A DNA stretch of 64,000 bases, taken from contig CBDCGC010000003.1 in NCBI GenBank assembly GCA_965216585.1, positions 1,116,001 to 1,180,000 of the forward strand. The letters run 5' to 3'. This DNA is from CADEER01 sp965216585. Lineage in GTDB: Bacteria; Desulfobacterota; Binatia; HRBIN30; CADEER01. The translations under genes and the position numbers were made by a program. Positions 41,777 to 51,449 of this stretch are shown piece by piece. The stretch's first letter is position 1, and every line of letters starts with the position of its first letter. The notes beneath the pieces are model-generated. The model worked only from the letters and a program-made list of their open reading frames with translations, was not told the origin of the DNA and did not search any database.

Positions 41777-43084
41777 ATGCGCAGGATTTTGGTGTTTGCT
41801 TTTGTGGTTTCCACAGCCGCCGGCTGCAGCCAGATCGGCGGCAAATCGCCTGCCGCCGTGGTGCGGCAGGTTCCGGCCGCCGTTTCCACCAGCGGCTTGA
41901 GCTATTCCGCCGCCTCGGAGGGGTTGCCAAACGCTCAAATATGGAAGTCGCAGATCGCCTTTGGCGACATCAATGAGGATGGCTACGCCGACCTGGCGGC
42001 CGTATCGCGCCTGGCCGATGGTGCCTGGGCCTGGATCAGCAATGGCCAGGGTTCGTGGCAGGCGGCCGGCGATGGCATGCCGCGCGAGCAGTTTTGCGGT
42101 GGCGGCGTCGACTTCGCCGATATCAACAACGACGGCATGATGGACCTCGCGGTGGCCGACCATTGCAAGGGTGTGTTCGTCTTTCTCGGCGACGGCGGTG
42201 GCAAGTGGCGCGGTGCGTCGTCGGGGCTGCCGACGATCGGCTCGGAGGACGTCACCCTGGGAGATTTCAACAACGACGGCTGCATCGATCTGGCCTCGGT
42301 CGCCGCCCAGGAAGAGGGGGTACGCGCCTTCTACGGCAACTGCGCCGGGGTGTGGAGGGAATCGTCGGAAGGGCTGTCGATCGACAATTGGGGCAACGGC
42401 ATCGAAATGGCCGATGTCAACGGCGACGGCAACCTCGACATCGCCGCGGCATACTCGGCGGGGCCGCGCGTCTGGTTGGGCGACGGCAAGGGCACGTGGA
42501 GCGAGTCGTCGGTCGGTCTGCCGGCGCCGGAAGTCCACGGACTCTATTGGGGCATCGCGGTCGGCGATTTGAACGGCGACGGCCGGCCCGATCTCGTCGC
42601 CGGATCACAGATGCCGCCGCAGCCGAATAGCTGTGGTCCACCATCGAGTGAGATCTGCGCCGGCGGCGGTGTCGAAGCTTTCCTGCAACAGGCTGACGGC
42701 ACCTGGCAGTTCTCCAACCAGGGGCTGAAACCAATGAACTCTCTCGGCGTCGCCATCGGCGACCTCAACAACGACGGCAACCAGGACATCATCGCGGTCG
42801 GCAAGCGGGCACTCTCGCAAATCGGCGGCGTCTACGGAATCTTCCCCTACCTCGGCGACGGCAAGGGCAATTGGACGGCGGCCGAGGATACGGGGTTGCC
42901 GTCCTCGGGGCGCATGCGCACCTGGGGCGTCGACGTGGCCGACGTCAACAAGGACGGTGTTCTCGACGTTGCCGTCGCTTTCGGCGATGTCGTGCACCCG
43001 ACCTGGCGCTCGGGCAAGAGTGGCTCGACGCCGCAGCGCGGCCACTTCGGCAGCATGGAAGTCTGGCACGGCTCCCTGAAATAG
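41777..43084 (+). CDS. FG-GAP/VCBS-repeat lipoprotein
   Basis: 435 residues. Lipoprotein signal FAFVVSTAAGC with the lipobox Cys at about residue 17, so it is membrane-anchored after export. The rest is a probable seven-bladed beta-propeller of calcium-binding FG-GAP repeats: GDINEDGYADLAAV, ADINNDGMMDLAVA, GDFNNDGCIDLASV, ADVNGDGNLDIAAA, GDLNGDGRPDLVAG, GDLNNDGNQDIIAV, ADVNKDGVLDVAVA. ATG 41777 is preferred since GGAGG lies 9 nt upstream; TTG 41771 is possible. It is followed by a terminator, so it is monocistronic. Ligand unknown. Confidence 0.88.
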   Translation: MRRILVFAFVVSTAAGCSQIGGKSPAAVVRQVPAAVSTSGLSYSAASEGLPNAQIWKSQIAFGDINEDGYADLAAVSRLADGAWAWISNGQGSWQAAGDGMPREQFCGGGVDFADINNDGMMDLAVADHCKGVFVFLGDGGGKWRGASSGLPTIGSEDVTLGDFNNDGCIDLASVAAQEEGVRAFYGNCAGVWRESSEGLSIDNWGNGIEMADVNGDGNLDIAAAYSAGPRVWLGDGKGTWSESSVGLPAPEVHGLYWGIAVGDLNGDGRPDLVAGSQMPPQPNSCGPPSSEICAGGGVEAFLQQADGTWQFSNQGLKPMNSLGVAIGDLNNDGNQDIIAVGKRALSQIGGVYGIFPYLGDGKGNWTAAEDTGLPSSGRMRTWGVDVADVNKDGVLDVAVAFGDVVHPTWRSGKSGSTPQRGHFGSMEVWHGSLK

Positions 43085-43108
43085 CACTGCCGATTCATCA
43101 CTCGGACC

Positions 43109-43151
43109 GAGCCGGTCGCACGCGTTGTCGCCGCGGCCGGCTCTTTTTTTT
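43109..43151 (+). terminator. Rho-independent terminator of the FG-GAP lipoprotein gene
   Basis: GAGCCGGTCGC (43109-43119) pairs with GCGGCCGGCTC (one mismatch) and is followed by eight T residues (43144-43151). Confidence 0.88.
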
Positions 43152-43216
43152 GCCGCCCGCACGGGCACGGCGGCGGCCGTGATTGCATCGCCGCCGGCAT
43201 GTGAAATGATGACGGC

Positions 43217-44965
43217 GTGATTCGCCTTTGGGGCTATTTGCGCCGCTATCAGCTGCGTTACGCATTGGGCGGCTTCTGCCTCGTTGTCACGGCGACGCTG
43301 GCAATGAGCATTCCGTACCTGCTCAAGCGCGCCGTCGACGCGATCCAAGGCGGCCAGCAGATCTCGACCGTGGCGACGCTGGCAGCGGCGATCGCCGGCA
43401 TCGCAGTCATTCAGGGAGCCGTGCGCACACTGTCGCGGGCGCTGATCTTCAACGTCGGGCGCGACGTCGAGCACGATCTGCGCAACGATCTCTTCGCCCA
43501 CCTCGAGCGCCTGCCGGTCGAGTTCTACCAGCACCAACAGACCGGCGACTTGATGTCGCGCCTGATCAACGACGTCACGGCGATTCGCTTGTTGCTCGGC
43601 GTCGGTTTTCTCAACCTGCTGAACACTCCGATCTACTACGCCTACGGGCTCACCATCATGGCGAGCCTCAACGCACCGCTGACGCTGGCCGCCATCGTGC
43701 CCTTCCCCATCCTCCTCCTGGTGGTCAAGACCGTTTCGCGCCGCATGATGGAACAAACTCTACGCGTGCAGGAGGAGCTGGCCGACTTGAGCAGCGTCGT
43801 CCAGGAAACGATCGCCGGCATCCACGTCGTGCGCTCCTACCAGGCCGAAGACACCGCCCTCCAACGCTTCGCCCGCAAGAACCAATCGCTGACCGATCAA
43901 AGCCTCGCGCTCGCCCGGGTGCGCGGCCAACTGGCTCCGATCATGCGCACTGCGTCGGGTGTCGGCACGCTGATGGTCCTCTGCCTCGGCGGTCACCAGG
44001 TCATCCGCGGCGCCATGAGCCTGGGCGATCTCGCCGCCTTCATCGGCTACCTCAACCTGCTCGCCTGGCCGACCATGGCGATGGGATGGATGCTGTCGAT
44101 CGTCCAACGCGGCCGCGCCGCGATGACCCGCCTCGAACACATCCTCGCCGTCGAGCCGGCCATTCGCGATGCCGATGACGCCTCGCCGCCCGCCGCCGTG
44201 CAGGGCGCGATCGAGTATCGCAACGTCTCTTTTTCCTATCCCGGATCGGATCGCAGGGTACTGAACGACGTCTCCTTCGAGATCGCCGCCGGCGAGAAGC
44301 TGGCAATCGTCGGCCGCACCGGCGCCGGCAAGAGCACGTTGGTCCATCTGCTGCCGCGTCTCTTCGACGTCGACGCCGGCGAGGTGCGCATCGACGGCCG
44401 CGACATCCGCCAGCTGCCGCTGGCCAACCTGCGCGAGACCATCGGCTTCGTTCCGCAGGATCCGTTTCTCTTTTCGACGCGCATCGGCGACAACATCACC
44501 TTCGCCCTCGACGGCTCCGGCAACGGTGTCTCCCGCGACGCCGCGATGCAGCGCGCCGCCGCCAGCGCCGGCGTCGCCGCCGACATCGAGGCCTTTCCGC
44601 GCGGCTACGACACCGTCGTCGGCGAACGCGGCGTGACGCTCTCGGGCGGCCAAAAACAACGCCTCACCCTGGCTCGGGCGCTCGCCTCTTCGCCGCGCAT
44701 CCTGGTCATGGACGACGCCCTGTCGAGCGTCGACACGCGCACCGAGCGCGCCATCCTCGCCTCCCTGCGCGACGACCTGACCGGCCGTTCGAGCATCTTC
44801 ATCGCCCATCGCCTGTCGACGGTGATGGACGCCGATCTCATCATCGTGCTCGACGACGGCCGTATCGTCGAACGCGGCGATCACGAGTCTCTGGTCGGCC
44901 GGGGCGGACTCTACGCACAGCTCTTTCGCGAGCAACAACTCGAAGAGGAGCTCGGCGCGTCATGA
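43217..44965 (+). CDS. Heterodimeric ABC exporter subunit, MdlA-like (degenerate ATP site)
   Basis: 582 residues: six transmembrane helices (about 1-310, ABC type I exporter fold) and a C-terminal ATPase. Walker A GRTGAGKST, signature LSGGQKQR, switch His in IAHRLS. Walker B reads ILVMDDALSSVDT: the catalytic Glu that normally follows the Walker B Asp is an Asp, marking this as the non-hydrolytic half seen in MdlA and other asymmetric exporters. The GTG start is supported by a GGCGTG context only. It overlaps the partner gene by ATGA. Confidence 0.9.
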   Translation: MIRLWGYLRRYQLRYALGGFCLVVTATLAMSIPYLLKRAVDAIQGGQQISTVATLAAAIAGIAVIQGAVRTLSRALIFNVGRDVEHDLRNDLFAHLERLPVEFYQHQQTGDLMSRLINDVTAIRLLLGVGFLNLLNTPIYYAYGLTIMASLNAPLTLAAIVPFPILLLVVKTVSRRMMEQTLRVQEELADLSSVVQETIAGIHVVRSYQAEDTALQRFARKNQSLTDQSLALARVRGQLAPIMRTASGVGTLMVLCLGGHQVIRGAMSLGDLAAFIGYLNLLAWPTMAMGWMLSIVQRGRAAMTRLEHILAVEPAIRDADDASPPAAVQGAIEYRNVSFSYPGSDRRVLNDVSFEIAAGEKLAIVGRTGAGKSTLVHLLPRLFDVDAGEVRIDGRDIRQLPLANLRETIGFVPQDPFLFSTRIGDNITFALDGSGNGVSRDAAMQRAAASAGVAADIEAFPRGYDTVVGERGVTLSGGQKQRLTLARALASSPRILVMDDALSSVDTRTERAILASLRDDLTGRSSIFIAHRLSTVMDADLIIVLDDGRIVERGDHESLVGRGGLYAQLFREQQLEEELGAS

Positions 44966-46806
44966 GCAACGGCCAGCCGCCCGACGTCGACGCACACGGC
45001 GAAGCCGATCTCGGGCGCGCTTACGACAGCCGTCTGATGCGGCGGCTGTGGGGCTACGTGCGGCCCTACCGGCGCATGTTCTTCGCCTCGCTCCTCTGCT
45101 TGCCGGTCACCGCGACGCTGTCGCTCTCGCAGCCGTATCTGCTGAAGATCGCCATCGACGAATACGTCGCGGCGTCGGACATGGCCGGCTTGATGACCAT
45201 CGGTGGTCTCTACGCGCTCACCCTGATCGGCGAGCTCGCCTTCCTCTACCTGCAGTACTACTTGACCATGTCGGTCGCGCAACGCAGCCTCGCCGGCTTG
45301 CGTCTCGATCTCGTCGAGCACATGCAAAAGCTGCCGGCCCGCTTTTTCGACCGCAATCCGGTCGGCCGCCTGGTGACGCGCTTGACCACCGACGTCGACG
45401 TCATCAACGAGATGTTCGCCGCCGGCGGACTGACCATGCTGATGGACGGCGTGACCCTGCTGGGCATCATCTCGATCATGCTGGCAATCGATTGGCGGTT
45501 GGCTCTGGTCGCCCTGACGGTCACTCCGCTGCTGGCGCTGGCGGTCAACTTCTTCCGCCTGCACGCGCGCACCAGCTATCGCCGTATCCGCGACCGGCTG
45601 GCACGACTCAACGCCTACCTGCAGGAAGCCATCGCCGGCATCGCGGTGATCCAGCTCTTCGCCCGCGAGGAGGAGAGCTTTGCCCACTTCGCCGATTTGA
45701 ACGACCACCACCGCGAGGCGCACCACTCGGCCAACATCTACGAGGCGGCTCTCTTCTCGATGGTCGAGACGGTCTCCTCGATCTCCCTGGCGCTCATCGT
45801 CTGGTACGGCGGCGGTCAGATCATCGCCGGCACACTGGCCTTCGGCACCCTCGTCGCTTTCATCGAGTACACCCAGCGCTTTTTCATTCCGATCCGCGAC
45901 TTCTCGAGCAAGTACGCAGTGATGCAATCGGCAATGTCGGCGGCCGAGCGGGTTTTCGAGCTCCTCGACCGCCCGGTGGAAATCGCTTCACCGGAACACC
46001 CGAGGCGGGTCGAGCCGATGCGCGGGCGCATCGATTTCGAAAACGTCTGGTTCGCCTACAACCCGGGCGAAGATGTCTTGCGCAACGTTTCCTTCACCGT
46101 GGCGCCCGGCGAAAAACTCGCCCTCGTCGGCCATACCGGTTCGGGAAAGACGACGATCATCAAGCTGCTCAACCGCTCCTACGACGTCGATCGCGGCCGT
46201 GTCCTGGTCGACGGCATCGACGTCCGCGAATGGGAACTGGCCGCTCTGCGCCGGCGCATCGGTGTCGTCCTGCAGGACGTCTTTCTCTTCTCCGGCACGG
46301 TCACCGAAAACCTGACACTCGAGCGCCCCGACATCTCGAAGCAGGCCGCCATCGCCGCCGCCGAGGCCGTTCAGGCGAGCTCGTTCATCGAGGAGCTTCC
46401 CGGTGGATACGACGAGCAGGTGCGCGAACGCGGCAACAACTTGTCGGTCGGCCAACGGCAACTGCTCTCTTTCGCTCGCGCGCTCGCCTACGATCCGGCG
46501 ATTCTCGTTCTCGACGAGGCCACTTCGAGCGTCGACACCGAATCCGAGGCGCTCATCCAACGCGCCGTCGAACAGTTGATGGCCAACCGCACGGCGCTGG
46601 TCGTCGCCCACCGCTTCTCGACGATCGAAAACGCCGATCGCATTCTCGTCATGCACGCCGGCGAGCTGCGCGAGAGCGGCAGCCACGATCAACTCCTGGC
46701 ACTCGAGGGGCTGTACTACCGTCTCTACCGCCTGCAGTTCGCTCACCGCGAATCGGACTCGCGCCCGGCCGCGGCGCCGCCCGTCCTCGCCCCTTCGCGC
46801 CGATGA
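44962..46806 (+). CDS. Heterodimeric ABC exporter subunit, MdlB-like (hydrolytic site)
   Basis: 614 residues with an N-terminal extension before six transmembrane helices and an ATPase domain. Walker A GHTGSGKTT, Q-loop VVLQDVFLFSGTV, signature NNLSVGQRQL (Val for the second Gly), Walker B ILVLDEATSSVD with the catalytic Glu, and VVAHRFST. It thus has the canonical catalytic Glu while its own signature is altered, complementing the partner's degenerate Walker B. The first 40 residues are hydrophilic. Probable role: export of a lipid or drug; substrate not determinable. Overlaps both neighbours by 4 bp. Confidence 0.92.
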   Translation: MSNGQPPDVDAHGEADLGRAYDSRLMRRLWGYVRPYRRMFFASLLCLPVTATLSLSQPYLLKIAIDEYVAASDMAGLMTIGGLYALTLIGELAFLYLQYYLTMSVAQRSLAGLRLDLVEHMQKLPARFFDRNPVGRLVTRLTTDVDVINEMFAAGGLTMLMDGVTLLGIISIMLAIDWRLALVALTVTPLLALAVNFFRLHARTSYRRIRDRLARLNAYLQEAIAGIAVIQLFAREEESFAHFADLNDHHREAHHSANIYEAALFSMVETVSSISLALIVWYGGGQIIAGTLAFGTLVAFIEYTQRFFIPIRDFSSKYAVMQSAMSAAERVFELLDRPVEIASPEHPRRVEPMRGRIDFENVWFAYNPGEDVLRNVSFTVAPGEKLALVGHTGSGKTTIIKLLNRSYDVDRGRVLVDGIDVREWELAALRRRIGVVLQDVFLFSGTVTENLTLERPDISKQAAIAAAEAVQASSFIEELPGGYDEQVRERGNNLSVGQRQLLSFARALAYDPAILVLDEATSSVDTESEALIQRAVEQLMANRTALVVAHRFSTIENADRILVMHAGELRESGSHDQLLALEGLYYRLYRLQFAHRESDSRPAAAPPVLAPSRR

Positions 46807-47858
46807 GCTGCCACGCCCGACGTCTGCTGTGCCGCGTCGTCACCCCGGTCATCCTCGCCCTCTGCCTGAGCGGTTGCGCCGACCTGCGCTACCTCGCTCG
46901 AGCGGCCTACGAAGAGGCACGCCTCCTCTCGCGCCGCCAACCGATTGCCGCGGTGCTCTCCGGCGAGGCCGACGAGACGACGCGCAACAAGCTCGAGCTG
47001 ACGCTGGCAGCGCGAGCATTTGCGAGCGCACGACTCGGTCTCGAGGTCGGCGGCAGCTACACGAGCGTCGCCGAGGTCGACGAACGGCATATGGTGTACG
47101 TCGTCAGCGCCGCCCACCGCGATCGCCTCGAGCCCTACCGCTGGTGGTTTCCGATCGTCGGTCGCGTTCCCTACCGCGGCTACTTTGAGCGCTCGGCGGC
47201 ACGCCAGCTCGTCGCCGCCCTGGAGCGCGACGGCTACGACACCTACCTGCGCCGCGCCCTAGCGTTTTCGACACTCGGCTACTTCGACGACCCACTGCCA
47301 TCCAACCTGTTGAAAAAGGATGCCGCCACCCTGGTCGAGACGATCCTCCACGAGCTTCTCCACTCGACTGTCTACGTGAGCGGACAGGCGGCGTTCAACG
47401 AATCGGTGGCCAACTTCGTCGGTCACCGCGGCGCCATCGAATTCTTTGCCGAGCGCGGCGACCAGCCAAACGCCGATCTCTTGCGAGCGCGCTGGGCCGA
47501 CGCACTGACCTTTGCCGCACTGCTCGCCGACGGCACGGCGATGCTCGAAGACGCCTACCAGCGGGGAGTCACCGAGCCGCAGCGCCAGGAGCTCTTCGCC
47601 GCCATCCGCGCCCACTACGACGATTTCGACTGGCTCACCGACGACTACGAAAAGATGCGCGAGGCAGAGCTCAACAACGCCGTCCTGCTGGCCCGCCGGG
47701 TCTACTTCGAGCGGCTCGAGCTCTTCGAAGAAGCGCACCGCCGCTTTGCCGGCGACCTGGAGCGGACCCTCGAGTGGCTGATCGCCGTCGCTCGCTCGTC
47801 GTCCGAGCCGTACGAGACATTGGCCGCCTCGCTTGCGCAGGCGCCGGCTACTCGCTGA
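46803..47858 (+). CDS. Lipoprotein zinc aminopeptidase (COG4324-like)
   Basis: 351 residues. Lipobox CLSGC in VVTPVILALCLSGCADLRYL, so probably anchored in the outer or inner membrane. The middle has the family features: YRWWFPIVGRVPYRGYF, ALAFSTLGYFDDPL, the metal motif ETILHELLHSTVY (HExxH variant HELLH) and FNESVANFVG with the third ligand Glu. This matches the predicted aminopeptidase family PF10023/COG4324. The start overlaps the exporter stop by ATGA, which links it to the exporter; it may process exported peptides, but that is inference. Convergent with lptD (11-bp overlap). Confidence 0.88.
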   Translation: MSCHARRLLCRVVTPVILALCLSGCADLRYLARAAYEEARLLSRRQPIAAVLSGEADETTRNKLELTLAARAFASARLGLEVGGSYTSVAEVDERHMVYVVSAAHRDRLEPYRWWFPIVGRVPYRGYFERSAARQLVAALERDGYDTYLRRALAFSTLGYFDDPLPSNLLKKDAATLVETILHELLHSTVYVSGQAAFNESVANFVGHRGAIEFFAERGDQPNADLLRARWADALTFAALLADGTAMLEDAYQRGVTEPQRQELFAAIRAHYDDFDWLTDDYEKMREAELNNAVLLARRVYFERLELFEEAHRRFAGDLERTLEWLIAVARSSSEPYETLAASLAQAPATR

Positions 47859-50145
47859 CGCCGCTCCGGCTACCACCGTCGGCCGAGCCGAAACCCAACA
47901 ACCGGAGCTGCACCTGAAACTGAACCTCGTTCGGGTTGGAGCGATCGGAGATTCCCATATCCAGGCTCCAACAATCACAAGCCGACAAGTAGGAGATGCC
48001 AAAGAAGTTGCTCAACAGACGGTTGGCGGCAATGTTGAACCGGCCGCTGTAGCGAAAGCCGACCTGATCGGTGAGGCGCAAGCGCACGCTGCTGTCGATC
48101 TGCTCGACCGCGCTCGTCCCCGGCACGTTGTTGTCGGCGATGAACCGGTAGTCGAGCCCGAAGCTCGAACGCCGCAACCAACTGGCCATGCCGAGACCGG
48201 GGAACAACCACGCCGGTTCGCGGAGAAGAACTCCAACCGTCGCCGAGGTCAGATCGGCACTCTCGGCGTCGTAGGTCGACTCCAGCCGCAACGAGGTTCC
48301 CGACACCGGATGCACGCGCATCGAGAAATCGATGTCCGAGAACTGATCCGTTTCATCGGCCGAGCCTCGCTCCGGCACGCTGCGGGTGAAATCGTGGCTC
48401 TGCACGAGGGACACCTTGGCCAGCTCGAACACCTGATCCCGCCCCTCCTCGTCGTCTTCCTCGCTACTCGACTTGCCAGCGCGCTTGGCGAGCACGCGAC
48501 TGGCGAAGCCGTAGCTCAAAACGTTGCGCTCCGGCAGCCGATCGTCACCATCGAAGATCGGATGGGCTTCCTGGCCGACCGACGGAATGTAGAGGTACTC
48601 GAGCTGGGGCTCGACGGTGTGCTTGAGCCGCGAGAGCCCGAAGTGGGAAAAATCGAAGACGCGCACCAAACCGGTGCCGACGCGACCGCGCACTTCGACG
48701 CTCTCACGCGTGCTGCGACGTGGCAGATCGATCAAGGTGTTGGCGGCGGCGCCCGACGCTTCGCCGTTGAAACCGCCAAACATCTGATCCTGCGTCAGGG
48801 CGTAGGCCGTTTCGCGGTAGGCGGCGGAGATCGAGCCGGCGACCGAGCGGCCGAGCGGCAATCGCAGCTCGAGGCGCGGCGAAACGTCGAGGCGAACCCC
48901 GGTGATGCCGGTCGAGCGCTCGAAATTGATGGCGCTGGCGTCGAGGGATCCGAGCAATCCAACACCGAGTTGGGACTGCGCGACGAGCCCGATCTCCGGC
49001 GTCTCCTGCACGACGAAGGCCTCGCGGCCGAGAAGGTTCTGGTGGAACACCCCTTCGATCCGCCCATAGGCGCGATCCCAGCGGTGCATCACCCCGGCCC
49101 GCGAGGTCGTGAACGGACGCGTGCGCAAGGTGACGTCTTCGTCGTCATTCAACGTGAAGGTGTTGATCTCGCGCAGAAACAAGTCGTCGGCCACGAAGAG
49201 GAGATCGGCGTAGATCTCGGAGTTGCCGCGCTTGTACGAGTGCTGGCCGACGACGCCGAAACGGTCTTGCGGCACGTCGGCGGAAATCAGCCCGGGCAGA
49301 GTCGTCTCGTCGGCGCTGCCGCGAACCGATTCGTTGAAGTACATGACCTGCATCTCGCCGCCCGATTCGCGATCGAGAGCGTAGCGATGCTCGGCAATGA
49401 GGCCAAAGCGCTGGGCCGTCTCGATGTCGAGGCTCAACGTCGCATCGTGACTCTTGTCGATGTTCCAATAGAACGGCTGCAAGATCTGGAAGCCTCTGCG
49501 GTTGGAGACTCCAAGCCGCGGAAACAGCAATCCGCTCTGGCGCTCCTGACTGACCGGAAAGGCGGCGCGCGGAACGTAGAGAATCGGCACGTCGTTGACC
49601 AGCAGTCGGCCACCGCGCACGTCGCCGTAGCCGTCGAGGTCGACGTTGAGCTCGTCGCCGCTGACGCTCCACGGCGGCGGCGCATCCGGATCTTCGCACT
49701 GGCAGGTGGTGAATAGGCCATCCAGGATGCGGTAGTGCTGGCCTTCCTTCTTTTCGATCGTACCGCCGCGCAACGAGTAACCCAGCGTCTCTGATTGCAA
49801 GTCGACGTCGATCAGCGTGCCCGTCTCATCGAGCAGGTTGATGCGCATTTCGCGGGCGCGGATGGTGACGTTGGGATCGGTGAGAACGGCACCGCCGGTC
49901 GCCGTCGCTTCTTGGGTCGTCCGGTTCACCTCGACTTCTTCCGCCCGCAGCAGGGTCGTGCCGTGGCGGATCTCGACTTTGCCGCTGGCCGATACGGTGT
50001 CCGCCTTGCGGTCGTAGGAAATTTCTTCCGCGTCGATGGTGACCTCGGCGTTGGGGTCGAAATCGAACTCCGGCTCCTCCGCCGGCACCGCCGCCGCCAA
50101 CGCGGCGACGGCTGTGGCAACCAGCGAAACGCGGACCAACCTCAT
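47848..50145 (-). CDS. lptD: LPS-assembly protein LptD
   Basis: Outer-membrane barrel that inserts lipopolysaccharide into the outer leaflet. 765 residues: signal peptide (about 1-23), N-terminal OstA/beta-jellyroll domain (about 30-170: VTIDAEEISYDRKADTVSAS, LLRAEEVEVNRTTQEATATG), then the barrel. The family segment PVSQERQSGLLFPRLGVSNR, followed by GFQILQPFYWNI, is clear. Cys pairs occur near 150 (CQCED) and near the C-terminus (CDCW), compatible with LptD disulfides. The ATG overlaps the folC stop by 4 bp (ATGA). Found at the end of the trp-folC operon. Confidence 0.93.
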   Translation of the reverse strand: MRLVRVSLVATAVAALAAAVPAEEPEFDFDPNAEVTIDAEEISYDRKADTVSASGKVEIRHGTTLLRAEEVEVNRTTQEATATGGAVLTDPNVTIRAREMRINLLDETGTLIDVDLQSETLGYSLRGGTIEKKEGQHYRILDGLFTTCQCEDPDAPPPWSVSGDELNVDLDGYGDVRGGRLLVNDVPILYVPRAAFPVSQERQSGLLFPRLGVSNRRGFQILQPFYWNIDKSHDATLSLDIETAQRFGLIAEHRYALDRESGGEMQVMYFNESVRGSADETTLPGLISADVPQDRFGVVGQHSYKRGNSEIYADLLFVADDLFLREINTFTLNDDEDVTLRTRPFTTSRAGVMHRWDRAYGRIEGVFHQNLLGREAFVVQETPEIGLVAQSQLGVGLLGSLDASAINFERSTGITGVRLDVSPRLELRLPLGRSVAGSISAAYRETAYALTQDQMFGGFNGEASGAAANTLIDLPRRSTRESVEVRGRVGTGLVRVFDFSHFGLSRLKHTVEPQLEYLYIPSVGQEAHPIFDGDDRLPERNVLSYGFASRVLAKRAGKSSSEEDDEEGRDQVFELAKVSLVQSHDFTRSVPERGSADETDQFSDIDFSMRVHPVSGTSLRLESTYDAESADLTSATVGVLLREPAWLFPGLGMASWLRRSSFGLDYRFIADNNVPGTSAVEQIDSSVRLRLTDQVGFRYSGRFNIAANRLLSNFFGISYLSACDCWSLDMGISDRSNPNEVQFQVQLRLLGFGSADGGSRSGVSE

Positions 50146-51431
50146 GCGCCGGCCTCCAGCTCGCCAGCTTCGATCAGCAGGGCGCGGACGGCGCCGACCA
50201 GGAAAAGCGAGCCCGTCACCAGCACCAGATCGCCTTCGCCCGCGCTCGCACGAAGGCGCGCAAAGGCCCGCCGCGGATCGCCGTCGTGAAACACCGACGA
50301 GCAGTGCCGCTCGAAGGTACGCGCGAGCCGATCGCAACGCACCGCGCGCTCCGGAATGACCTCGGTCGCGACGACCACGTCGCAGTGCGGCGCCAGCACG
50401 TCGACCATCTGCTGCCACTCTTTGTCGCGCATCGCGGCGAACAACACGCAGAGTCGGGCGGCGCCGCGCAAGCGCTCGATTTCGCCGACCAACGCCCGCA
50501 TCGCGGCGACGTTGTGGGCGCCGTCGAGGATCGTCCGCGGCTCGGCCGCCACCGTCTCCAGCCGCCCCGGCCAACGGGCGCTCGCCAGCCCGCGCCGCAA
50601 GGCCTCGTCCCCCACAACGACCTCCGCCGCTACCGCAACCGCGGCGACGGCGCTGGCCGCGTTGGTCACCTGATGTGCTCCTGCCATCGCAATCTCGGCC
50701 CCTTCGAGATCGATCCCCATACCACGAAAACTCATACGGCCTCGATCGTCGGCGCCATACTCATATTCGAAACCGGCTCGGAAGAAAGGCGCCCGGCAGG
50801 CCCGCGCTCGTTCGACGATGACGTCGCGCACTTCCTCGCCCATCGGAGCGATGACGACCGGACGCTCCCGCTTGATGACACCCGCTTTCTCGCCGGCGAT
50901 GGCGAGCTCGCTGTCACCCAGGTAGTGGATGTGGTCGACGGCAATCGACGTAATCACGGAGACCAACGGATCGACGACGTTGGTCGCATCGAAACGACCG
51001 CCTAGACCGACTTCGAGCGCGACGTAGTCGACGTTGCTCCGCTCGAACCAGAGGAACGCCATCGCCGTCAGGACCTCGAAAAACGTCAGATCGATTCCCT
51101 CATCGACGACTCGGCGGCGAATCTCCGCGCTGAGATCGGCGAGATCGTCGCGTGCGATCTCAGCACCGCCGACGCGCAGGCGTTCGCTGAGATCGATCAG
51201 GTGCGGCGACGTGAAGGCGCCAACTCGATACCCGGCCTCGCCCAGAATGGCCGACAGGAAGGCGACCACCGAACCCTTGCCGTTCGTGCCGGCAACGTGG
51301 AAACAGCGCAGGCGCTGATGCGGCCGGCCGAGGCACTCGAGCGCAGCGAGGACGCGCTCGAGCTTGAGGTCGATTCCCTTCGAGATCTCGAGTGAGTAGA
51401 GCCACTCGAGCTCCTGTTCATAGGCGCTCAA
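50142..51431 (-). CDS. folC: Bifunctional dihydrofolate/folylpolyglutamate synthase FolC
   Basis: Adds glutamate to dihydropteroate and to folates. 429 residues: P-loop HVAGTNGKGSVVAFL, TSPHL, a Mur-ligase core with EVGLGGRFDATNVVDP, the GEKAGVIK segment (carbamylated Lys region) and C-terminal WPGRLE and LDGAHN motifs. Start TTG at 51431 with GGAGG immediately upstream is the best choice since no in-frame ATG/GTG precedes the domain. Co-transcribed after trpA, with lptD behind it. Confidence 0.93.
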   Translation of the reverse strand: MSAYEQELEWLYSLEISKGIDLKLERVLAALECLGRPHQRLRCFHVAGTNGKGSVVAFLSAILGEAGYRVGAFTSPHLIDLSERLRVGGAEIARDDLADLSAEIRRRVVDEGIDLTFFEVLTAMAFLWFERSNVDYVALEVGLGGRFDATNVVDPLVSVITSIAVDHIHYLGDSELAIAGEKAGVIKRERPVVIAPMGEEVRDVIVERARACRAPFFRAGFEYEYGADDRGRMSFRGMGIDLEGAEIAMAGAHQVTNAASAVAAVAVAAEVVVGDEALRRGLASARWPGRLETVAAEPRTILDGAHNVAAMRALVGEIERLRGAARLCVLFAAMRDKEWQQMVDVLAPHCDVVVATEVIPERAVRCDRLARTFERHCSSVFHDGDPRRAFARLRASAGEGDLVLVTGSLFLVGAVRALLIEAGELEAGA

Positions 51432-51449
51432 ACCACCTCCGCGAACCCC

